NCBI GenBank assembly: GCA_039649175.1
Contig: JBBWZS010000159.1
Span: forward strand, 1 to 48,101
DNA from: DATAQC01 sp039649175
Lineage (GTDB): Bacteria > Actinomycetota > Acidimicrobiia > Acidimicrobiales > AC-14
Length of the DNA: 48,101 nucleotides
Direction: 5' to 3'
This document shows positions 7,299 through 15,507 of this stretch, in pieces. The notes under the pieces were generated by a model. It made no database searches. It worked only from the letters and a program-made list of their open reading frames with translations, and was not told the origin of the DNA. The position numbers and the translations under genes were made by a program. Every line of letters starts with the position of its first letter. The stretch's first letter is position 1.

Positions 7299-8594
7299 AT
7301 GAGCTCGATCGACGACATCAAGGCCCGGGAGCTCCTCGATTCTCGGGGGAACCCGACCGTCGAGGTGGAGGTGACCCTCGATTCGGGAGCGCGGGGGCGG
7401 GCCATCGCCCCGTCGGGGGCGTCGACCGGGCGCCACGAGGCGGCCGAACGGCGCGACGGTGGCGGCCGGTTCGGCGGCAAGGGGGTCGAGGGCCCCGTCT
7501 CGGCGGTCAGGACCGAGATCGCCGACCACCTCCGGGGCTTCGACGCCCTCGATCAGCGGACGGCCGACGCCGCCCTGATCGACCTCGACGGCACCGACAA
7601 CAAGGGCCGTCTCGGCGCCAATGCCCTGGTGGCCACGTCGCTGGCGGTGGCCCGGGCGGGAGCCGACGAGCTCGACCTGCCCTTCTACCGCTACCTCGGG
7701 GGTGCCAACGCCCACGTCCTGCCCACGCCGATGTGCAACGTGATCAACGGCGGGGCTCACGCCTACAACACCATCGACATCCAGGAGTTCATGCTCGTAC
7801 CCGTCGGCGCCGCCTCGTTCGCCGAGGGCCTGCGCTGGTGCACCGAGGCCTACCACGTCCTCAACCACCTCCTGCGGGAGCGGAGCCTGGCCACGGGCGT
7901 GGGCGACGAGGGCGGCTTCGCCCCCGACCTGGGCACCAACGAGGACGGTCTGCGGTTCTTGATGGAGGCCATCGAGGCCGCCGGCTACACGCCCGGCGAG
8001 CAGATCGCCCTCGCCCTCGACGTGGCCGCCACCGAGCTGTGGCGGTCCGAGACCCGCGACTACAACCTGGCCGGCGAGGGGCGGGTCCTCACCAGTGACG
8101 ACATGGTCGACCTGCTGGCTCACCTGGTGGAGACCTACCCGCTCGTCTCCATCGAGGACCCGATGGCCGAGGACGACTGGGAGGGGTGGTCGGCGATCAC
8201 CAAGGCCCTGGGCGACCGGGTCCAGATCGTCGGCGACGACCTGTTCGTGACCAACGCCGAGCGGCTCGAGCGCGGCATCGCCGAGAGGTCGGCCAACGCC
8301 ATCCTGATCAAGTTCAACCAGATCGGCACCCTCACCGAGACGCTCGACACCGTGTCGCTGGCCAGCCGATCGGGGCTCGGCGTCGTCGTGTCCCATCGGT
8401 CGGGGGAGAGCGAGGACACCGCCATCGCCGACCTGGCGGTGGCCGTCAACTGCGGCCAGATCAAGGCCGGCGCTCCCGCCCGCACCGACAGGGTGGCCAA
8501 GTACAACCAGCTGCTGCGCATCGAGGAGGAGCTGGGCGAATCCGCCGCGTACCGGGGCGGCGCCTCGCTGGCGGCCTGGGGTGGTCAGAGGTGA
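7299..8594 (+). CDS. eno: Enolase (phosphopyruvate hydratase)
   Basis: 431 residues, the normal length. It converts 2-phosphoglycerate to phosphoenolpyruvate in glycolysis, in the cytoplasm, with two magnesium ions. Conserved pieces are all present: ARELLDSRGNPTVEVEV at the start, the flexible loop SGASTGRHEA, GDEGGFAPDLG with the general acid Glu, metal ligands in LALDVAATE and SIEDPMAEDDWEGW, the catalytic Lys in ILIKFNQIGT, and SHRSGESEDT. It heads a six-gene plus-strand cluster in which every following gene except the DUF72 gene overlaps its predecessor. The ATG at 7299 is preceded by GGGAG. Confidence 0.98.
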   Translation: MSSIDDIKARELLDSRGNPTVEVEVTLDSGARGRAIAPSGASTGRHEAAERRDGGGRFGGKGVEGPVSAVRTEIADHLRGFDALDQRTADAALIDLDGTDNKGRLGANALVATSLAVARAGADELDLPFYRYLGGANAHVLPTPMCNVINGGAHAYNTIDIQEFMLVPVGAASFAEGLRWCTEAYHVLNHLLRERSLATGVGDEGGFAPDLGTNEDGLRFLMEAIEAAGYTPGEQIALALDVAATELWRSETRDYNLAGEGRVLTSDDMVDLLAHLVETYPLVSIEDPMAEDDWEGWSAITKALGDRVQIVGDDLFVTNAERLERGIAERSANAILIKFNQIGTLTETLDTVSLASRSGLGVVVSHRSGESEDTAIADLAVAVNCGQIKAGAPARTDRVAKYNQLLRIEEELGESAAYRGGASLAAWGGQR

Positions 8595-9127
8595 GGACCG
8601 CAGCGCCCACCCGACCGGGCGCTCGCCCGGCAGCCCGGTCCTCGGTGCAGGCCGCTCGGCCGGGTGCTCGGCTGTCGGCGCCAAAGCCGGCTCGGGCCCG
8701 TGGCCCCGCTCAGAGGGCCGCTCGGGCCCGTCGCCCCGCTCAGAGGGCCGCTCGGGCCCGGGCTTGGCTGGCGGTGGCGGTGCTCGGGCTGGCCGGCGTG
8801 CTCATGCTCGCCGTCTTCCCGGCCCGTGCCCTGCTCGCCCAGCACACCGAGCGAGGCCAGGTCGCAGCGCGGATCAGAGTCCTCGACCAACAGAACCGCA
8901 GCCTCGAGGCACGCACCGAGGCCCTCAAGACCGATGCCGAGATCGAGCGCCTGGCCCGCCAGCACTACGACCTGGTCCGTCCCGGCGAGGAGGTCTTCGA
9001 CATCGTCGCCCCGCCGGCACCGGCCGCGGCGTCGTCATCCGGACCGGCGCCGACTCCCCAGCGGGCGTCCGCCGCGGGACCGGGGCCCCTGCATCGGGTG
9101 CTCAACACGCTGACCGACGTCTTCTAG
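8591..9127 (+). CDS. FtsB/DivIC-like septum formation initiator
   Basis: 178 residues from a GTG at 8591 that overlaps the eno stop (GTGA). One membrane helix (about 60-82, WLAVAVLGLAGVLMLAVFPA) is followed by an outside coiled coil (GQVAARIRVLDQQNRSLEA, continuing to about residue 125) and the segment IERLARQHYDLVRPGEEVF, which is typical of FtsB/DivIC proteins that bridge FtsL and FtsQ in the divisome. Position directly after eno is also typical of this family. The odd part is the first ~58 residues: an Arg/Ala-rich cytoplasmic tail, part of which is encoded by two 30-bp DNA repeats (RGPAQRAARA and RRPAQRAARA). A Ser/Pro/Ala-rich stretch precedes the C-terminus. Confidence 0.85.
   Translation: MRTAAPTRPGARPAARSSVQAARPGARLSAPKPARARGPAQRAARARRPAQRAARARAWLAVAVLGLAGVLMLAVFPARALLAQHTERGQVAARIRVLDQQNRSLEARTEALKTDAEIERLARQHYDLVRPGEEVFDIVAPPAPAAASSSGPAPTPQRASAAGPGPLHRVLNTLTDVF
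8701..8760. repeat. 30-bp tandem repeat inside the ftsB-like gene
   Basis: Two 30-bp copies differ at one base (8701-8730, 8731-8760); a partial third copy lies just before (8687-8700). The core GCTCAGAGGGCCGCTCGG is shared, with one A/T change, with the tandem repeat at 30551-30608, which has the same 30-bp period. Confidence 0.9.
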
Positions 9128-9186
9128 ATCGCCCTGGCGCCGCCGGACTGGGCAGGTCGGCGGAGGTCGCCGTATGCTCCCCGGCC

Positions 9187-9897
9187 GTGCCCGATGCGAG
9201 AGTTGGCACCAGCGGGTGGTCGTACCCCGAGTGGGTCGGCCACTTCTATCCCAACGGCACGTCACCGGCCCGGATGCTGGCCTTCTACGCCAAGCGGTTC
9301 CCGGCGGTGGAAGCCCACAGCACCTACCGCCGCCTGCCCAGTGTCGGGGCCCTGGAGCGATGGGCCGCCCAGGTCCCCCCCGACTTCACGTTCGCGGCCA
9401 AGGCCCACATGGGGATCACCCACCGACGTGACCTCGACGGCGTGGAGGAGCGTGTGGCGTCGTTCTTCGAGGCCCTGGCGCCCCTTGGCCCCCTCCTCGG
9501 GCCGGTGCTGTTCTCCGTGCCCCACCAGCAGCCCGACGTGAGCCGTCTCGACCGCCTGCTCGGCGCCCTGCCCCCGGGGTTCCGGCCCGGTGTGGTCTTC
9601 GAGCTCGGCCCCGCCTGGGTGATCCCCGAGGTCCTGAAGCGCCTCGAGGCCCACGGCGCCACCCTGGCCCTGGTCGACGCCGAAGGCCGGCCTGCGCCCG
9701 ATGTCGATGTGGGGCCGTTCGCCTATGCCCGCCTGCGCCGCAACTGCTACAACCGGGCCGGGCTCGAGGAGTGGGCCGAACGACTCGGCCGGGTGACGAC
9801 CGCCGGGCGCGACGCCTATGCCTTCTTCCGCCATGACGAGTCAGGCAACGGTCCTCGCTACGCTCGGCAGGTGAACGGTCGACTCCTGCGCTCGTGA
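9187..9897 (+). CDS. DUF72 (YecE-like) family protein
   Basis: 236 residues. The start RVGTSGWSYPEWVGHFYP and the phrases YAKRFPAVEAHSTYRRLPS, FTFAAKAH, GPVLFSVPHQQ, and AYAFFRHDESGNGPRYAR are characteristic of DUF72, a TIM-barrel-like family of unknown biochemical role. No signal peptide is present, so it is cytoplasmic. The GTG at 9187 is the best start: it places the family opening at residue 6 and no closer ATG is in frame. It sits 59 bases after the ftsB-like gene and its stop overlaps the GTG of the DUF501 gene, so translation is probably coupled. Confidence 0.85.
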   Translation: MPDARVGTSGWSYPEWVGHFYPNGTSPARMLAFYAKRFPAVEAHSTYRRLPSVGALERWAAQVPPDFTFAAKAHMGITHRRDLDGVEERVASFFEALAPLGPLLGPVLFSVPHQQPDVSRLDRLLGALPPGFRPGVVFELGPAWVIPEVLKRLEAHGATLALVDAEGRPAPDVDVGPFAYARLRRNCYNRAGLEEWAERLGRVTTAGRDAYAFFRHDESGNGPRYARQVNGRLLRS

Positions 9898-10370
9898 CGG
9901 CTTCCGCCGCACCGCCGGCTGCCAGCGAGTCGGACCGCGTCGCCGTCGCCGCCCTGCTCGGACGGCCGCCGGAGGGGGACTTCGTCGTCGCCGTCCGCGA
10001 CGAGGCGGGCCGGCCGGTGGTCATCCGCAACGCGCCCCTGTTGCGGGACGGCACGCCCATGCCCACCCGTTGGTGGCTCGTCGACGTCGGCCTGCGGCGG
10101 GCGGTGAGCACCATCGAGGCGGCCGGTGGGGTCCGCCAGGCGGCCGCTGACGTCGACAGCGCCGAGCTGGCCCGCGCCCACGCCCGCTACGCGGCCGAGC
10201 GCGACGCCGCCCTGGCTCCCGACCACCAGGGTCCCCGCCCCAGTGGGGGCGTCGGCGGCACCCGGCAGGGGGTCAAGTGCCTGCACGCCCACTACGCCTG
10301 GTTCCTTGCGGGTGGCGACGACCCTGTGGGGCGATGGGTGGCCGGCCGCCTCGACGAGGTGGTCCGGTGA
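9894..10370 (+). CDS. DUF501 family protein
   Basis: 158 residues, starting with GTG that overlaps the previous stop (GTGA). It matches DUF501, an uncharacterised family that in actinobacteria sits between the FtsB-like gene and the exopolyphosphatase gene; recognisable pieces are VAALLGRPPEGDF, RNAPLLRDGTPMPTRWWLV, RAVSTIEAAGGVRQA, and GTRQGVKCLHAHYAWFLAGG. The conserved C-L-H-A-H-Y segment near the end has several potential metal ligands or catalytic residues, but no function is established. No membrane segments. It overlaps the next gene by four bases. Confidence 0.85.
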   Translation: MTASAAPPAASESDRVAVAALLGRPPEGDFVVAVRDEAGRPVVIRNAPLLRDGTPMPTRWWLVDVGLRRAVSTIEAAGGVRQAAADVDSAELARAHARYAAERDAALAPDHQGPRPSGGVGGTRQGVKCLHAHYAWFLAGGDDPVGRWVAGRLDEVVR

Positions 10371-11353
10371 CTGGCGACGCCACGCCGGAGGCGGGCGCCG
10401 GCGGCGCCCTGGCCGCCATCGACTGCGGCACCAACTCCACGCGCCTGCTGGTCACCGACAGCAACGGGACGGCACTCGCCCGGCTGATGCGCATCACCCG
10501 CCTGGGCCAGGCCACCGACGCCACCGGCGCGCTGGCCGACGCTGCCATCGAGCGCACCGTGAGCGTGCTGCGGGAGTACCGGGACGTGATGGAGCGCCAC
10601 GGCGTGGTGCGGGCCCGGGTCACGGCCACGTCGGCCGCACGCGACGCCGCCAACCGGGAGGCCTTCATGGCCGCCGCCACCGAAGCGGTTGGCACTCGAC
10701 CCGAGCTGCTGACGGGAGCCGACGAGGCGCGCCTGTCGTTCCAGGGGGCCGCCGCCGACCTCGACCCCGACGACGGACCGTTCCTCGTGGTCGACATCGG
10801 AGGTGGGTCGACAGAGTTCGCCGTGGGCCGCACCGGCGCCGAAGGGGTGGCCACCACCGACATGGGCTGCGTCCGGCTGACCGAGAAGTACCTCCACCAC
10901 GATCCACCGGCCGCCGAAGAGCTGTCGCAGGCGCTGTCGGTGGCCCGGGACTGGTTGGACGACGTGGCTCGCGACGTCCCCGCCTCTCTGGAGGCCCGGC
11001 GACTGGTCGGGCTGGCCGGTACGGTGACCACCGTCGCCGCCATCGAACTGGGGTTGGCCACCCACGACCCGGAACGGACCCACCACTTCGTGCTCACGCG
11101 GGCGGCGGCCGAGGAAGTCTTCCGCACCCTGGCCACCGAGAAGCGCTCCCAGCGGGTCCACAATCCCGGCCTGGAGGAGGCCCGCGCCGACGTGATCGTG
11201 GCCGGGGCGCTCATCCTCGTGGCGGTGATGCGCTACTTCGGTCATGACGAATGCCTGGTGAGCGAGGCCGACATCCTCGACGGCCTGGCCGCCAGTCTCC
11301 GTGCCCCCAGCCCGACGCCCGGGCCCGGCGGGTCCGTCGAGGAGCGGCCATGA
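10367..11353 (+). CDS. Ppx/GppA family exopolyphosphatase
   Basis: 328 residues from the GTG at 10367 that overlaps the DUF501 stop. The ASKHA-fold phosphatase motifs are clear: AAIDCGTNSTRLLV (phosphate loop 1), ATSAARDAANR, LTGADEARLSF with the catalytic Glu, VVDIGGGSTEF (phosphate loop 2), and GLAGTVTTVAAIE. Such enzymes release phosphate from polyphosphate ends or hydrolyse pppGpp; the length of ~330 residues, without the C-terminal HD domain of E. coli Ppx, is the actinobacterial short form. Which substrate is preferred cannot be told from the sequence. It is translationally coupled on both sides. Confidence 0.9.
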   Translation: MTGDATPEAGAGGALAAIDCGTNSTRLLVTDSNGTALARLMRITRLGQATDATGALADAAIERTVSVLREYRDVMERHGVVRARVTATSAARDAANREAFMAAATEAVGTRPELLTGADEARLSFQGAAADLDPDDGPFLVVDIGGGSTEFAVGRTGAEGVATTDMGCVRLTEKYLHHDPPAAEELSQALSVARDWLDDVARDVPASLEARRLVGLAGTVTTVAAIELGLATHDPERTHHFVLTRAAAEEVFRTLATEKRSQRVHNPGLEEARADVIVAGALILVAVMRYFGHDECLVSEADILDGLAASLRAPSPTPGPGGSVEERP

Positions 11354-11949
11354 GCGTTCCCGCCGAGCTCCACAGCCGGCGCGTGGTGCTCCGCCCCCTG
11401 GCGTCGAGCGACTTCCACCAGTGGCGGGAGGTCCGCCGCCGCAACGCCGACTGGCTGCTCAAGTGGGAGCCCAAGCCCCCCAGGGGCAATCCCGACGACA
11501 CCGAGGACCTGGCCGCCTTCGGGGCCCGGTGCGGGGCGCGCCAACGGGAGTGGCAGCTGGGTACGGGCTACGGCTTCGGCATCTTCGTCGAGGGACGGCT
11601 GGCCGGGGAGATCAACGTGTCCGGCGTGCAGCGCGGACCGTTCCAGAACGCCTATGTGGGCTACTGGATCGACCAGGCCCAGGCGGGGCTGGGCTACGTC
11701 CCCGAGGCGCTGGTGACGGTGGCCCGCTTCGCCTTCGAGGACGTGCGCCTGCACCGGCTCCAGGTCGCCATCATCCCCCGCAACCGGGCCAGCCGGCGGG
11801 TGGTGGAGAAGCTCGGCCTGCGCGAAGAGGGGCTGGCGGTGAGATACCTGGCCATCAACGGCGTATGGGAGGACCACCTGCGTTACGCCATCACCGCCGA
11901 GGAGTGGGCCGAACGGGGCGACGCCCTGCTGGCCGGGTGGGTGCGGTGA
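11350..11949 (+). CDS. GNAT acetyltransferase, RimJ/RimL type
   Basis: 199 residues from an ATG that overlaps the previous stop (ATGA). The GNAT fold of the RimJ subgroup is visible: LHSRRVVLRPLASSDFHQW, FGIFVEGRLAGEINVSGVQ, the acetyl-CoA loop region VGYWIDQAQAGLGYVPEAL, LHRLQVAIIPRNRASRRVVE, and LGLREEGLAVRYLAINGVWE. Relatives acetylate the N-terminal amino group of ribosomal proteins, though many act on other substrates. It is the last gene of the eno operon and is followed by the two-hairpin region before the convergent ftsX. Confidence 0.88.
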   Translation: MSVPAELHSRRVVLRPLASSDFHQWREVRRRNADWLLKWEPKPPRGNPDDTEDLAAFGARCGARQREWQLGTGYGFGIFVEGRLAGEINVSGVQRGPFQNAYVGYWIDQAQAGLGYVPEALVTVARFAFEDVRLHRLQVAIIPRNRASRRVVEKLGLREEGLAVRYLAINGVWEDHLRYAITAEEWAERGDALLAGWVR

Positions 11950-12006
11950 ACCGCCGCCGCCAGCCCCCGGAAGGGCGATCGAGCATTCGCTGACGGTGTC
12001 GGGAAG

Positions 12007-12070
12007 CCGGCGGGGTTGGGTCCCCGCCGGATGCGGCGGGCGAGTTCCGAAGGAACCGGGTGCCCGCCGT
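12007..12070 (-). terminator. Two-hairpin element after ftsX
   Basis: Hairpin B (12007-12030) has a perfect 9-bp stem, CCGGCGGGG with CCCCGCCGG, and a 6-base loop. Hairpin A (12033-12070) has an outer stem GGCGGGC/GCCCGCC (12035-12041, 12062-12068) and an inner stem GTTCC/GGAAC with a 3-base GAA loop. The ftsX stop is 3 bases away. It probably ends ftsX transcription and may also stop read-through from the eno operon. A closely similar element follows ahcY at 28100-28166. Confidence 0.65.
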
Positions 12071-12073
12071 TAG

Positions 12074-12967
12074 CTACACGTCGAGGAAGCGGCTGACGGC
12101 GACCGCCGAGCCGGCGGTGCCGACGACCATCCCCACCAGGAGGAGCAGGATGCCGGTGCCGGTGACGTCGGATCCCGTCACCAGGAACTGCTTGAAGAGC
12201 TGGACGTCGCTGTGGGACCCCTGGATCCAGCTCTGGAAGAACGTGCGAAGGATCCAGACCATGGAGCACGCGGCCAGCGCTCCGATCACCCCCTGCACCA
12301 GGCCCTCGAGCATGAACGGGACCCGGATGAACCAGTTCGAGGCGCCGACCAGTTTCATCACCGCCACCTCTCGGCGGCGGGCGAAGATGGCCATGCGAAT
12401 GGTGTTGAGGATGAGCAGACAGGCCGCCCCCAGCAGCACCACGGCCACGGTCCACAGCATGATCTGGAGGAACTTGGTGATCGACACCAGGGCCTCGACC
12501 TCGTCTTTGGCATAGCTCACGCGGAGGACTCCGGCGGTGTTGGCGAACCGGTCGCCGATGAGCCTGGTCTGCTCGGCCTGGCGGGGTACCACCCGGTACG
12601 AGGGCGGTATCTGGTCGACCCCGATGGCGTCACGCACGTCGGGCTCGTTGGCGAAGATCTTCTTGAACTCGGTGAACGCCTCGGGCTTGGAGACGTAGTG
12701 GTACTTCTTGACCTCGGGCATGGCCTTGAGCTGGCGGTCGACGGCGTCGGACTCGGGCGGGCTGGCGTCGGCCTTCATGAACACCGACAGCTCGACGTTG
12801 CCCCGCCACTGGATGGTGGCCCGGTCGACCCCCCGCTTCACCAGCAGGGCTCCCCCGGCCAGGGTCAGCGACACGGCCACGGTGATAAGCGCGGCCGACG
12901 CCATGGACAGGTTGCGCTTCAGGTTGGAGAACGTCTCCTTGGCGACGTAATCGACCTTCATCGCCAT
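12074..12967 (-). CDS. ftsX: Cell division protein FtsX
   Basis: 297 residues. It is the permease-like partner of FtsE; the complex passes a signal across the membrane to peptidoglycan hydrolases at the septum. The layout is canonical: N-terminal membrane helix (residues ~22-43, AALITVAVSLTLAGGALLVK), an outside domain of ~110 residues beginning VELSVFMKADASPPE, then three more membrane helices (about 170-195, 217-240 and 268-290) with the conserved RREVAVMKLVGASNWFIRVP between the second and third. The ATG at 12967 has GAGGAG six bases upstream; a second ATG lies two codons later. It follows ftsE by 34 bases. Confidence 0.96.
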   Translation of the reverse strand: MAMKVDYVAKETFSNLKRNLSMASAALITVAVSLTLAGGALLVKRGVDRATIQWRGNVELSVFMKADASPPESDAVDRQLKAMPEVKKYHYVSKPEAFTEFKKIFANEPDVRDAIGVDQIPPSYRVVPRQAEQTRLIGDRFANTAGVLRVSYAKDEVEALVSITKFLQIMLWTVAVVLLGAACLLILNTIRMAIFARRREVAVMKLVGASNWFIRVPFMLEGLVQGVIGALAACSMVWILRTFFQSWIQGSHSDVQLFKQFLVTGSDVTGTGILLLLVGMVVGTAGSAVAVSRFLDV

Positions 12968-13001
12968 GGCGCGCTCCTCACTGGCGTTGCCCGTCGGAGC
13001 A

Positions 13002-13688
13002 CTAGGTGAACGCCCCGTAGACGCCGCGCGCCTGGTCGCGCACCAGCGAGCCCCGGTCGAGCTCGACGACCCGTCGACGCATGGTGTCGACGATGTTGTG
13101 GTCGTGGGTGGCCATGACCACCGTGGTGCCCGTGCGGTTGATGCGGTCGAGCAGTCGCATGATGCCGACCGATGTGCTGGGGTCGAGGTTTCCGGTGGGC
13201 TCGTCGGCCAGCAGGATCAGCGGCCGGTTCACGAACGCCCGGGCGATGGACACCCGCTGCTGCTCACCACCCGACAGCTCGTGGGGCAGGTTGTCGTGCT
13301 TCTTGGACAGGCCCACCAGGTCGAGGACCTGGGGCACCTGGGCCCGGATCACGTGGGAGGGCCGCCCGATGACCTCGAGAGCGAAGGCCACGTTCTCGTA
13401 GGCCGTCTTGTTGGGCAGCAACTTGAAGTCCTGGAACACGCAGCCGATGTTGCGGCGCAGCAGGGGGACCTTCCACGAGCTGAGCTGGCCGATGTCCTTG
13501 CCGGCTACCCAGATACGCCCGCCGTCGGGCTTGTCCTCTTTGATCAGGAGCCGGATGAGCGTCGATTTCCCCGAGCCCGTGGGACCCACGAGGAAGACGA
13601 ACTCCTGCTTCTGAATGTCGAGGGAGACCCCCCGGAGGGCGACGACTCCGCCCTTGTACGACTTGGTGACGTTCTCGATTCGGATCAT
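13002..13688 (-). CDS. ftsE: Cell division ATP-binding protein FtsE
   Basis: 228 residues, the usual length. An ABC-type ATPase with Walker A GPTGSGKSTL, the Q-loop region CVFQDFKLLPNKTAYENVAF typical of FtsE, signature LSGGEQQRVSIARA, Walker B LILLADEPTGNLD and the switch His in VVMATHDHNIV. It hydrolyses ATP on the cytoplasmic face and drives FtsX. The start ATG at 13688 begins MIRIENVTKSYKGG as in the family; no ribosome site is evident (the upstream stretch is CCCCTTTTCTT), so initiation may depend on context. Lies 34 bases upstream of ftsX. Confidence 0.97.
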   Translation of the reverse strand: MIRIENVTKSYKGGVVALRGVSLDIQKQEFVFLVGPTGSGKSTLIRLLIKEDKPDGGRIWVAGKDIGQLSSWKVPLLRRNIGCVFQDFKLLPNKTAYENVAFALEVIGRPSHVIRAQVPQVLDLVGLSKKHDNLPHELSGGEQQRVSIARAFVNRPLILLADEPTGNLDPSTSVGIMRLLDRINRTGTTVVMATHDHNIVDTMRRRVVELDRGSLVRDQARGVYGAFT

Positions 13689-13734
13689 AAGAAAAGGGGC
13701 GCGCCGCGTGCCGGTGCACGGGCAGGCGCGTCCC

Positions 13735-13764
13735 AGGGTAACCGGCCACCCTCGCTGCCGGCAA
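13735..13764 (-). promoter_or_regulatory. Putative ftsE promoter
   Basis: On the minus strand TTGCCG (13759-13764) and TACCCT (13735-13740) are separated by 18 bases. Transcription would begin about 40 bases before the ftsE ATG. Confidence 0.35.
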
Positions 13765-13795
13765 CCACCCCTGGGTCGCCCGCGTGTGAAAGGGC

Positions 13796-13823
13796 TTGCA
13801 AACGCGTCAGAGGGTGTTAGAAT
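13796..13823 (+). promoter_or_regulatory. Promoter of the DUF222/HNH gene, giving a leaderless mRNA
   Basis: TTGCAA (13796-13801) and TAGAAT (13818-13823) are 16 bases apart. The last base of the -10 hexamer is 7 bases before the ATG at 13831, so the first transcribed base would be at or next to the A of the start codon. No ribosome site is present, which fits leaderless translation. Confidence 0.65.
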
Positions 13824-13838
13824 CGAACGTATGTTCCC
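13823..13838. promoter_or_regulatory. Putative LexA (SOS) box overlapping the start codon
   Basis: The sequence TCGAAC-GTAT-GTTCCC has the CGAAC-N4-GTTC(G) form of the actinobacterial and Bacillus LexA box, with one mismatch at the last G. It covers the end of the -10 hexamer, the start point and the ATG, so bound repressor would block transcription. Confidence 0.65.
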
Positions 13839-15084
13839 GGTGGTGCTGGCGGCGGTGAAGCTCCTCCGGCGGGGGGTGGCGTCGTTGGAGCCGCGGACCT
13901 TTCGCTCCGACGACGCCGCCCGGCTGCTGAAACTGTTCGCCGAGGCCGAGCGCCTGGCGGCGGCGGGCAAGGCCCTGATGGCCCGGCGGGTGGAGGAGAC
14001 CAACCTGTGGCGCCGTGATGGTCACCGCAGCGCGGCGTCGTGGCTGGCCGCCACCACCGGTTCTTCGGTGGGGGCGGCGGTGGGCACCCTGGAGACCGCC
14101 CGGCGCCTCGAAGACCTCCCCGCCACCGCCGAGGCCCAGCGTGACGGCCGCCTGTCCGAGGCCCAGGCCCACGAGGTGGCAGCGGCCGCGACGGCTGACC
14201 CGAGGGCCGAGGCCGACCTGCTGGCCGCCGCCCGGACCGAACCGGTGGCGGCACTGCGCCGGCGGGCCCAGCGGGTGCGGGCCTCGGCAGCCGACGAGGC
14301 GGCCCGCCAGCGCGGCGTGCACCAGCGTCGTCGTCTTCGCCACTGGAACGATGCCGACGGGGCGTTCCGCATGGATCTGTGGACCACCGCCGAGGCGGGT
14401 GCCACGATCCTGGCCAACCTGAAGCCGTTCTGTGACCGGGTCTTCACCGAGGCCCGAGCCGCCGGTCGGCGTGAATCGGCAGAGGCGTACGCCGCCGATG
14501 CCCTGGTGGCCCTGGCCGAGGCGGCGGTGGGCCCCGGTTGCCAGGCTGGCAACGGTGAGTCCGGGCCCCGGGCCATGATCCACGTGCGCGTCGACCATGC
14601 CGCGCTGCTGCGTGGCCACGTCGAGGTCGGTGAGGTCTGTGAGGTCCCCGGCATCGGGCCCATACCCGTCGCCACCGCCCGAGCGTGGGCGGCAGACGCA
14701 GTGCTCGGGGCCCTCGTCACCAACGGCGTCGACGTGGTGGCCGTGGCCCACGCCGGGCGCACCGTCACTGCCGCCCAGCGAGCCGCTTTGGTCGAGCGTG
14801 ACCCCACCTGTGTGGTGCCGGGTTGTGCGGTCGCCAACGGCCTGGAGATCGACCACATCGACGGGTGGGCCCTCACCCGAACCACCACGCTGGAACGACT
14901 GGCCCGACTGTGTCGCTGGCACCACTACCTGAAGACCCACTGCGGCTACCGCCTCGACGGTCGTGCCGGCGACTGGCGCCTCGTCCCGCCCGACCACCCG
15001 CCCGACGACGATGTCGGGCCCGGCCCGCCCGGGCCGGGACCGGGAGCCCTTGATCTCGGACTTGTGGCCGCGAAACCGTCGTAG
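13831..15084 (+). CDS. DUF222 / HNH endonuclease domain protein (13E12-repeat type)
   Basis: 417 residues. Residues ~15-300 form the helical DUF222 region (RLAAAGKALMARRVEE, RDGHRSAASWLAATTG, GRLSEAQAHEVAAAATADP). The C-terminal part has the HNH nuclease motif: CVVPGCAVANGLEIDHIDGW with two Cys and the DHI core, then LARLCRWHHYLKTH. The family is abundant and repeated in actinobacterial genomes; DNA cleavage is assumed from the HNH fold. In mycobacteria several relatives carry SOS boxes at their starts, and the same arrangement is visible here. The tail after residue ~385 is Pro/Asp/Gly-rich. The ATG at 13831 has no ribosome site and lies at the predicted transcription start. Confidence 0.9.
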   Translation: MFPVVLAAVKLLRRGVASLEPRTFRSDDAARLLKLFAEAERLAAAGKALMARRVEETNLWRRDGHRSAASWLAATTGSSVGAAVGTLETARRLEDLPATAEAQRDGRLSEAQAHEVAAAATADPRAEADLLAAARTEPVAALRRRAQRVRASAADEAARQRGVHQRRRLRHWNDADGAFRMDLWTTAEAGATILANLKPFCDRVFTEARAAGRRESAEAYAADALVALAEAAVGPGCQAGNGESGPRAMIHVRVDHAALLRGHVEVGEVCEVPGIGPIPVATARAWAADAVLGALVTNGVDVVAVAHAGRTVTAAQRAALVERDPTCVVPGCAVANGLEIDHIDGWALTRTTTLERLARLCRWHHYLKTHCGYRLDGRAGDWRLVPPDHPPDDDVGPGPPGPGPGALDLGLVAAKPS

Positions 15085-15184
15085 GTGCGTGTCGGAGCCG
15101 TCGACGACGGAGCCGCGGGCCTGACGATCTCGCTGCGACCAGGACACGTGTTCCTTCGGCCACGACTGCCGCCAATCGATCTCC

Positions 15185-15507
15185 ATGTCACACGAGGACC
15201 GGCTCAGGCGTAGTAATGGGTGTGAACGGCGGACGGACAGACGCCGACTTGCTCGCCGGCCTGTCCGACGCCTAGAGGAGTTCTACCGACGCCACGTGGA
15301 CGGACTCGGTCGGTTCGTCGCCGGACGATGCGAGTCTGCCCATGACGTGGCCGACGTGGTGTCGGTCATGTTTCTCCGGGCCATCGTGCGCTGTGCCTCG
15401 TTCCGGCCCGCCGGACGGATAGCGCGCGTTCCTGGTTGTGCGCGATTGCCCTAAATGAGATTCGCGACCAGCACAGATCCCAGGGGCACTCGCCCTTCGT
15501 TCTCTGA
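15185..15507 (+). pseudogene. Decayed ECF sigma factor fragment
   Basis: From about 15272 one frame reads LEEFYRRHVDGLGRFVAG and HDVADVVSVMFLRAI, a recognisable sigma region 2. The reading then moves to another frame, where 15427-15507 reads SWLCAIALNEIRDQHR, matching the continuation of region 2, and ends at a TGA. Region 4 is absent. The frameshift and missing half indicate a pseudogene. The ~100 bases before it (15085-15184) hold no gene that I can see. Confidence 0.65.

Noticed and set aside
7035..8684. A 549-codon open frame antisense to eno
   Set aside because: Shadow of enolase; eno has all catalytic motifs and a promoter.
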